Assembly (NCBI GenBank): GCA_964452355.1 | Contig: CAYVKV010000002.1 | Location: 62,001-126,000 of the forward strand | Direction: 5' to 3' | Length of the DNA stretch: 64,000 nt | Source: UBA1450 sp964452355 | GTDB lineage: Bacteria > Patescibacteriota > Microgenomatia > UBA1406 > GWC2-37-13 | Shown: in pieces, positions 58,964-64,000 of the stretch | How the letters are laid out: every line of letters starts with the position of its first letter | Numbering within the stretch: position 1 is the first letter of the stretch | Made by a program: the position numbers and the translations under genes | The notes under the pieces: generated by a model | The model's database searches: none | What the model was told of the DNA's origin: nothing | What the model saw: only the letters and a program-made list of their open reading frames with translations

Positions 58964-60031
58964 TTAATAATTAACAAAAATCTTTCTCCTCGTCTCCCCC
59001 TCGTATTCAATCTCAACAAACACAACTTCTGCCTTCTTCTGAAACTCTGCATACAATTTGCCCAACTTCTCTCCCCACTCAACCACCATCACATTTCCCG
59101 GCTTTAGGTAATCTGAAAGTCCCAAATGATCAAACTCCACTTCCTCTTGAATATTGTATAAATCTACATGAACAAATTTTGATTTTGAATCACAAATCGT
59201 GTATTCATAATAAACCACAAATGTTGGAGAAATAATTTTTTCTATTTTAAAATATTCGGCAATACCTCGCGTCATCTCTGTTTTACCCGCACCAAGATCA
59301 CCTTTGAGGACAATAACAAGAGGTTTCTGACCATATTTTTTTGATACGTTCTGCATTAATTCTCGACCAATTTTTTGTGTTTCGTAAGCAGAATGAGATA
59401 TTTGAACATTTGATTTTTCAAACGAAATATCTCCTGACCGAAGTGTTTTAACAGTACTTTCGGTCAGATCAAGGACGGTTGAGGGTTTATTCCGAGGAAG
59501 CTTTCCCGCGTCAACTATGAGGTCAATCAAATCTTTTTTTGCTTGTGAGATTTGATGCATGAAAGAATCTATTGAATAATGAGGACTGCTTCCCCCCAGA
59601 TTTGCTGATGTTGCCGTGATCGGTTTGCCAAATGATGAAGCTAATTGCAATATCGGTTGAAAATCCGGAACACGTACCCCAAGTGTTCCATTCTCAGATT
59701 CAAGAAGTTTTTGAACGGTGTGTTTTGAAGGAAGTACCATGGTGAAAGGACCGGGCAATAGCTTTGAAAGTATTGCCGATTGTTTTTGATTTATAGAAAC
59801 GTACTTTTTACACGAATTCAAATCTGCAATAAATACTGAAATTGCTTTTCCTGGAGGTCTATTTTTGAACTTAATCAATTTTTTTACTGCGTCCTCATTG
59901 GTGGCATCAACCAGAAGTCCATAAACAGTGTCTGAGGGGAAAATTACCAATCCACCAGAAGATAGCACCTGCAGTACTTCATGGGTTACTTCGGTGATTG
60001 ATTGGGTTGATAATGTGATTGTCCTTGTCAT
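58964..60031 (-). CDS. TsaC-TsaE fusion protein (t6A synthesis)
   Basis: 355 residues joining two normally separate proteins. Residues 1 to about 205 are TsaC/YrdC (VIFPSDTVYGLLVDATNEDA, KFKNRPPGKAISVFI, LGVRVPDFQPI, PITATSANLGGSSPH, STVLDLTESTVKTLRSGDIS), which makes threonylcarbamoyl-AMP. Residues about 215-355 are the TsaE ATPase (LKGDLGAGKTEMTRGIAEYF, ISPTFVVYYEY, FVHVDLYNI, VVEWGEKL). TsaE normally cycles the TsaB-TsaD complex. The frame is continuous and both domains look complete. A TATAAT lies ten bases before the ATG. Confidence 0.93.
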   Translation of the reverse strand: MTRTITLSTQSITEVTHEVLQVLSSGGLVIFPSDTVYGLLVDATNEDAVKKLIKFKNRPPGKAISVFIADLNSCKKYVSINQKQSAILSKLLPGPFTMVLPSKHTVQKLLESENGTLGVRVPDFQPILQLASSFGKPITATSANLGGSSPHYSIDSFMHQISQAKKDLIDLIVDAGKLPRNKPSTVLDLTESTVKTLRSGDISFEKSNVQISHSAYETQKIGRELMQNVSKKYGQKPLVIVLKGDLGAGKTEMTRGIAEYFKIEKIISPTFVVYYEYTICDSKSKFVHVDLYNIQEEVEFDHLGLSDYLKPGNVMVVEWGEKLGKLYAEFQKKAEVVFVEIEYEGETRRKIFVNY

Positions 60032-60041
60032 AGAAAGCTAT

Positions 60042-60047
60042 ATTATA
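60042..60047 (-). promoter_or_regulatory. -10 box (TATAAT) of the tsa operon
   Basis: Ten bases before the ATG at 60031; about a three-base leader predicted. No -35 match. Confidence 0.42.
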
Positions 60048-60116
60048 TAATACATACTCCTTCAATTCTTCATAATCTACTCTCGGCTGTTTCATGCAAA
60101 ATGGTGGGCTATATGT

Positions 60117-60122
60117 TAGAAT
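60117..60122 (+). promoter_or_regulatory. extended -10 box (TGTTAGAAT) of ftsH
   Basis: TAGAAT with upstream TG, eight bases before the ATG at 60131; leaderless or nearly so. Confidence 0.42.
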
Positions 60123-60130
60123 GATGCGGT

Positions 60131-62011
60131 ATGAAAAAGAGCATCATAAAAAACGGTAAAAATAAAAAAATAAAAGAGTTCAAAATTAATTTTGACATAA
60201 AAACTGTTTTTATCGTCATTTTTGCAACATTCTTTCTTTACACTCTGTTTGGTCCGGTCATCAATGAATCGATGAAAAATTCCGAAGAAGTGCCATTAAC
60301 TCAGATTCTTCAGGATATAAAAGAGGATAAAGTAAAAAAAGTATTGGTCGAAGACAATAAAGTAACCGCAACGTACTCAGATGAAAAGAAATTAGTGACG
60401 CGCAAAGAATCTCGTGATAGTTTCAGACAAATATTGAACGATAACAAAATTCCCCTTGAGCAAGTAGTTGTGGAGACGAAAGACTCGACAATGGCAGTTG
60501 AAATTCTTCGAGTGCTTGGGAGTATCATACCTATTATTCTTCTCTTTGCATTTTTCTGGTTTGTGATACGACAGGCAAAGGGTTCACAAGATTCAGTTTT
60601 TTCATTCGGTCAATCAAAAGCAAAGCGATTTAACAAAGAACAGTCAAAAATCACCTTTAAAGATGTTGCGGGTGTTGAAGAAGCCAAGAAAGAACTGGAA
60701 GAAATTGTGGATTTTCTCAAAAATCCTGATAAATATCGTAAACTTGGCGCACGACCACCAAAGGGAGTAATGCTTGTGGGACCTGCGGGAACAGGAAAAA
60801 CACTTCTTGCAAAAGCAACCGCAGGTGAAGCAAGTGTCCCCTTCTTCTCTATTGCTGGATCTGAATTTATGGAGATGCTTGTCGGGATTGGTGCTGCACG
60901 CGCACGAGATCTTTTCAATACTGCAAAGAAAAATGCTCCGGCAATAATATTTATTGATGAAATTGACGCAATCGGAAGGGCGCGATCCCGTGGTGTTATG
61001 TCTTCTCACGATGAACGGGAACAAACGCTCAATCAGATTCTAGTCGAGATGGATGGATTTACTCCTAACGAAAGAGTGATCGTGGTTGCAGCCACAAACC
61101 GAGGAGATCTTCTCGATCCGGCACTTCTCAGACCCGGACGCTTTGATCGACGGATACTCATTGATTACCCCGACGTTGAAGGACGTGAAGCAATCATCAA
61201 AATTCATTCAAGCAACAAACCCTTCGAAAAAGATGTTCGATGGGATCGAATTGCAAAACGAACCGTAGGATTTTCAGGAGCTGATATCGAAAATATGATG
61301 AATGAGGCAGCAATCAGTGCGGCCCGAAATGACAGATCAGCAATCTCCATGGAAGATATTGAAGATTCAGCTACCAAAGTAAAGCTTGGGCCGGAGAAAA
61401 AAAGGCTCCAGACAGATCGTGATCGAAAAATTACCGCCTATCATGAAGCGGGACATGCGGTTGTTTCACATTTCCAAAAATTTACCGATCCGGTACATCG
61501 AATTTCAATCGTCTCCCGAGGTATGGCTCTTGGATACACCCTCATCCCACCGGGACAAGACCAACTTCACACATCCTACAAACAACTTCTTGAGCGACTG
61601 GCAGTCATCATGGGAGGACGCGCAGCAGAAGAGGTATTTTTCAACGACATAACAACCGGCGCCGCCAATGACTTTGATCAAGCCACAAATATTGCCCGAA
61701 GAATGGTCACTGACTTTGGCATGAGCAAGCTTGGTCCAGTCAATTTCGGACCGACCCAAGATATTACCGATTGGGGTTCAGAGTTCTGGGAACAAAATAG
61801 CATCTCGCAAGAAATGCTCGCAAAAATTGATCATGAAATCAGTGATATATTAAAAACAGCATATGCTTTGGCTCTTCAAATCGTCAAAAAGAATCGAATC
61901 GCACTTGAAAAAGTTGCACTTGATTTGATAAAGAAGGAAAGCATGGATCAAGATCAGTTTGAAAAAATCGTCGGGAAAAAGGACATTGGAAAAAAAGAAC
62001 CAAGGACATAA
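60131..62011 (+). CDS. ftsH: ATP-dependent zinc metalloprotease FtsH
   Basis: Membrane AAA+ protease for membrane-protein quality control. 626 residues. Membrane segments at about 26-45 and 130-150 (LGSIIPIILLFAFFWFVI); AAA module with Walker A GPAGTGKTLLAKATAGEA near 217, pore loop FMEML (common form FVEMF), Walker B IIFIDEIDAIGRARSR, second region NRGDLLDPALLRPGRFDRR; protease site HEAGH near 439. The pore loop keeps the aromatic F at its start. The tail is Lys-rich. Single gene with its own promoter. Confidence 0.97.
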   Translation: MKKSIIKNGKNKKIKEFKINFDIKTVFIVIFATFFLYTLFGPVINESMKNSEEVPLTQILQDIKEDKVKKVLVEDNKVTATYSDEKKLVTRKESRDSFRQILNDNKIPLEQVVVETKDSTMAVEILRVLGSIIPIILLFAFFWFVIRQAKGSQDSVFSFGQSKAKRFNKEQSKITFKDVAGVEEAKKELEEIVDFLKNPDKYRKLGARPPKGVMLVGPAGTGKTLLAKATAGEASVPFFSIAGSEFMEMLVGIGAARARDLFNTAKKNAPAIIFIDEIDAIGRARSRGVMSSHDEREQTLNQILVEMDGFTPNERVIVVAATNRGDLLDPALLRPGRFDRRILIDYPDVEGREAIIKIHSSNKPFEKDVRWDRIAKRTVGFSGADIENMMNEAAISAARNDRSAISMEDIEDSATKVKLGPEKKRLQTDRDRKITAYHEAGHAVVSHFQKFTDPVHRISIVSRGMALGYTLIPPGQDQLHTSYKQLLERLAVIMGGRAAEEVFFNDITTGAANDFDQATNIARRMVTDFGMSKLGPVNFGPTQDITDWGSEFWEQNSISQEMLAKIDHEISDILKTAYALALQIVKKNRIALEKVALDLIKKESMDQDQFEKIVGKKDIGKKEPRT

Positions 62012-62074
62012 AAGCACAATTGGACTACTCCTATCGAAGTTCTTGAATGACGAAATACATGCAATTTTGGATGC

Positions 62075-62080
62075 TATACT
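62075..62080 (+). promoter_or_regulatory. extended -10 box (TGCTATACT) of the 5'-3' exonuclease gene
   Basis: TATACT with upstream TG, six bases before the ATG at 62087; leaderless start predicted. Confidence 0.5.
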
Positions 62081-62086
62081 TACGTT

Positions 62087-63022
62087 ATGAAAACCCTCCT
62101 TCTCATTGACGGACATGCGATGATACATCGCGCATTTCACGCATTACCTGATACTATGGCTACCAAAAGTGGAGAGCCAACCGGAGCAATATATGGATTC
62201 TTCATGATGCTTCAAAAAGTAATTGGAGACTTTAAACCAACGCATCTTGCAATAGCATTTGATACCCCAACGCAAACCTTTCGAAAAAAACTCTACAAAG
62301 GATATCAAGCAAAACGTCCCCCAATGGACAACCTTTTAAAACAACAAATCCCCCCGATCAAAGAACTCCTTGATGCGGGGGGAATCGTTCGTATTGAAAA
62401 GCCAGGCTTTGAAGCTGATGATGTGATTGGCACATTGGTTGAAAAAAACAAAAAGCATTTTGAGCGAGTTCTCATTTTGACCGGCGATCGAGATCTCTTG
62501 CAACTTACTGATACCAATGTGTTCTTGATAGCTCCAAAGCACGGAGTTACAAACTTTGATTTATTCACCCCTCACGAAGTAGAAAAGAAATATGGCGTCA
62601 CCCCGGAGCATTTTCCCGATTACAAAGCACTTGCAGGAGATTCTTCAGACAATTACAACACCGCAAAAGGTATCGGTCCAAAAACGACACAAGCACTGCT
62701 TGCACAGCACAAGACCATTGAGGAACTTTTGGATAATATCGATACCATTGAAAACCCACGGTGGCAATCAATATTAAGAGAATATAAAGAAAATATTATT
62801 TTGTTCAAGAAGATTGCAACCATTATTCGTGATGTTGAGATTGACACATCAGAAAAACGACTTATATTTGATGGATTTGCAATGCCTCTGCAGGAAGGCT
62901 TAAAAAAATTTGAGCTGTTTGCACTTTCAAACAAACTATTTCATATTCCATCATCAGCAAAAAAACCTGAGTTAATCAAAAAGAAAAAAATTGAAAACCC
63001 CGAACAAATAGGACTATTTTAA
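62087..63022 (+). CDS. stand-alone 5'-3' exonuclease (PolA N-terminal domain type)
   Basis: 311 residues, the flap-endonuclease domain of DNA polymerase I without polymerase parts. Seen: LLIDGHAMIHRAFHALP at the start (metal Asp), GEPTGAIYGFFMML, AIAFDTPTQTFRKKLYKGYQ, PGFEADDVIGTLVEK and LILTGDRDLLQLTD (acidic metal cluster), and the helix-hairpin-helix GDSSDNYNTAKGIGPKTTQALL. Probably removes RNA primers and flaps. It could instead be the front half of a split PolA, but no polymerase frame follows. A Lys-rich tail ends it. Confidence 0.93.
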   Translation: MKTLLLIDGHAMIHRAFHALPDTMATKSGEPTGAIYGFFMMLQKVIGDFKPTHLAIAFDTPTQTFRKKLYKGYQAKRPPMDNLLKQQIPPIKELLDAGGIVRIEKPGFEADDVIGTLVEKNKKHFERVLILTGDRDLLQLTDTNVFLIAPKHGVTNFDLFTPHEVEKKYGVTPEHFPDYKALAGDSSDNYNTAKGIGPKTTQALLAQHKTIEELLDNIDTIENPRWQSILREYKENIILFKKIATIIRDVEIDTSEKRLIFDGFAMPLQEGLKKFELFALSNKLFHIPSSAKKPELIKKKKIENPEQIGLF

Positions 63023-63042
63023 TTTCGACAAAAAAAACTATC

Positions 63043-63441
63043 ATGTCTCCAGATACACAACAAAATCTTTTTTATACCATTTTCTTCATTATTCAACATA
63101 ATGCTCTCGCGCTTGTTTATACAACTGCGATAGTATTTATCACGGGACATATGCTCTGGAAACCAACACGTGGTAAAATCCTTATATTGTGGGGATTTAT
63201 CGTGTTGCTTTTTGCATTTGAATATAGCAAGCATATTCTCGAGCCATTGAAAGAGCAGACCATTCAATCACTGATTACCGAGCGTGAAAGTGTCCGAATC
63301 GAATTTTATATTACTAAATTCTTGACGAGAATTGTTCCATTTGCACTCCCAATAGTAGGTTGGATGCTTGTCGGTATGGGAGTCTTTTTTGAACCTCTTA
63401 GTAATCGATGCATGAAATACTTCAGGAAAATTATCAAATAG
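63043..63441 (+). CDS. membrane protein of unknown function, 132 residues
   Basis: Three hydrophobic segments: about 20-40 (LALVYTTAIVFITGHMLW), about 44-60 (ILILWGFIVLLFAFEY) and about 100-118 (IVPFALPIVGWMLVGMGVFF), with a charged helix between the last two (LKEQTIQSLITERESVRIEF). No named family. It sits 20 bases after the exonuclease gene and ten bases before the MazG-like gene, probably in one transcript. Confidence 0.6.
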   Translation: MSPDTQQNLFYTIFFIIQHNALALVYTTAIVFITGHMLWKPTRGKILILWGFIVLLFAFEYSKHILEPLKEQTIQSLITERESVRIEFYITKFLTRIVPFALPIVGWMLVGMGVFFEPLSNRCMKYFRKIIK

Positions 63442-63451
63442 CAATATTTTT

Positions 63452-63787
63452 ATGGATATAAAAACCGTTCAAAAACGTGCAGAAAAAAACATTCTCCGGA
63501 GTAATATCGATTTCAAACTCACGACAACGAGAGAAAAAGCAATCCTCGCGCATACCGTCAAATTGAACGAAGAGGTTGGAGAACTGTGCAATGATATTCT
63601 TTCCATTCTCAAACTCCAACGATCTTCAAAACTTGAAAGTTTTGAGAAATCAAATATTTATGAGGAATTTGCAGATGTTCTGATCACTGTTTTACAGCTT
63701 GCATCAATTGCACATGTGGATATGGATCGTGCGACTCGTCAAAAACTGAAGAAGATTGAGGATCGAAAATTGAAAGAAAAAATATAG
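63452..63787 (+). CDS. MazG-like nucleotide pyrophosphohydrolase
   Basis: 111 residues, all-alpha NTP pyrophosphatase type. The metal-binding set reads LNEEVGELCNDIL (ExxE) and IYEEFADVLITVLQLA (ExxD), as in MazG and related housecleaning enzymes, which hydrolyse non-canonical NTPs. A Lys-rich tail follows. The family includes dUTPases and phage MazG; the substrate is unknown. Twenty-one bases before glmS. Confidence 0.8.
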   Translation: MDIKTVQKRAEKNILRSNIDFKLTTTREKAILAHTVKLNEEVGELCNDILSILKLQRSSKLESFEKSNIYEEFADVLITVLQLASIAHVDMDRATRQKLKKIEDRKLKEKI

Positions 63788-63808
63788 TTATTTAATTTAA
63801 TTAATCTT

Positions 63809-64000
63809 ATGTGTGGAATATTTGGATATATTGGAACGAATCAACATGCCGGTTCAATGATTCTTGAGGGACTAAAAACGCTTGAGTACCGTGGATACGA
63901 CTCGTGGGGTGTTGCGGTCAAAAAGGATGATGGATCGTTATTTATTGAAAAACACGTCGGAAAAATTGGCGATGCCTCACTTCCCTCTTTCAAAACTCAT
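63809..64000 (+). CDS. glmS: glutamine-fructose-6-phosphate aminotransferase, 3'-truncated by window edge
   Basis: First step of UDP-GlcNAc synthesis: makes glucosamine-6-phosphate from fructose-6-phosphate and glutamine. Only the first 64 residues are visible. Seen: MCGIFGYIGTNQHAGSMI with Cys2 as the glutaminase nucleophile, and LKTLEYRGYDSWGVAV with the conserved YRGYDSxG. The ATG at 63809 is fixed by the need for Cys2. Its product feeds the GlmU-like and Mur genes in this window. Confidence 0.95.
   Translation, partial: MCGIFGYIGTNQHAGSMILEGLKTLEYRGYDSWGVAVKKDDGSLFIEKHVGKIGDASLPSFKTH

Noticed and set aside
1..64000. CRISPR array, insertion sequence, prophage or rRNA genes
   Set aside because: I saw no regularly spaced repeats, transposase or integrase motifs, phage structural genes, or rRNA signatures in the window.

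Overview
The window reads as a compact, AT-rich bacterial chromosome segment from a Candidate Phyla Radiation (Patescibacteria) organism, probably Microgenomates-like. I infer this from the sequence only: very short spacers (no gene-free stretch exceeds 300 bases), many slightly divergent or shortened versions of core proteins (MurE without its N-terminal domain, a short SufD, a stand-alone riboflavin kinase, a stand-alone PolA-type 5'-3' exonuclease domain), type II surface-glycan genes, and the standard code (TGA is used as a stop, for example at 12047-12049 and 39931-39933). It is a scaffold: 10 Ns lie at 621-630.

Layout. 1-583: end of triosephosphate isomerase. 606-3457 (minus): yvcK, a DgkA-type lipid kinase, mraY and a sortase-motif surface protein. 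3599-6835: an archaeal-GlmU-like nucleotidyltransferase and a large DUF4173-like membrane protein. 6886-10609 (minus): murC-murB-murA. 10811-13892: a membrane-anchored winged-helix protein and an APC permease. 14058-19284 (minus): division/cell-wall operon mraZ-rsmH-ftsL-ftsI-murE-pgeF. 19394-23260 (plus): murJ, AMP-phosphorylase-like gene, mltG. 23298-29244 (minus): ftsK, an EamA transporter, and rpsO-pnp with a structured leader and terminator. 29359-33873 (plus): metG, PBP1A, dtd. 33889-38826: an accessory stretch with small unknown genes, a PGRP-type amidase, a ribbon-helix-helix regulator with its own palindromic operator, rarA, an RmlC-like epimerase and riboflavin kinase, followed by a tRNA-CAT. 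39016-47342 (plus): seven-gene surface-glycan cluster ending in a FemABX transferase. 47347-49812: lon. 49873-57602 (minus): a nine-gene operon sufC-sufB-sufD-sufS-sufU-ferredoxin-zinc ribbon-korA-korB. 57785-60031 (minus): tsaD and a tsaC-tsaE fusion. 60131-64000 (plus): ftsH, 5'-3' exonuclease, a small membrane protein, a MazG-like protein, and the start of glmS.

How the genes work together. Most of the window serves envelope growth: sugar-nucleotide precursors (glmS, GlmU-like), cytoplasmic Mur ligases, MraY, MurJ flipping, PBP1A/FtsI polymerisation, MltG trimming, PgeF editing, FemX-type branching, and surface glycosylation. The suf-kor operon joins Fe-S cluster assembly to an Fe-S-dependent 2-oxoacid:ferredoxin oxidoreductase and its electron carrier.

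Two cross-cutting signals deserve attention. First, about twenty transcription units have a -10 hexamer only 5-11 bases from the start codon, implying leaderless or nearly leaderless mRNAs, and I saw no convincing Shine-Dalgarno sequence ahead of the recognised genes. Second, several spacers encode strong RNA-like hairpins (28875-28936, 57630-57738, 58879-58951).
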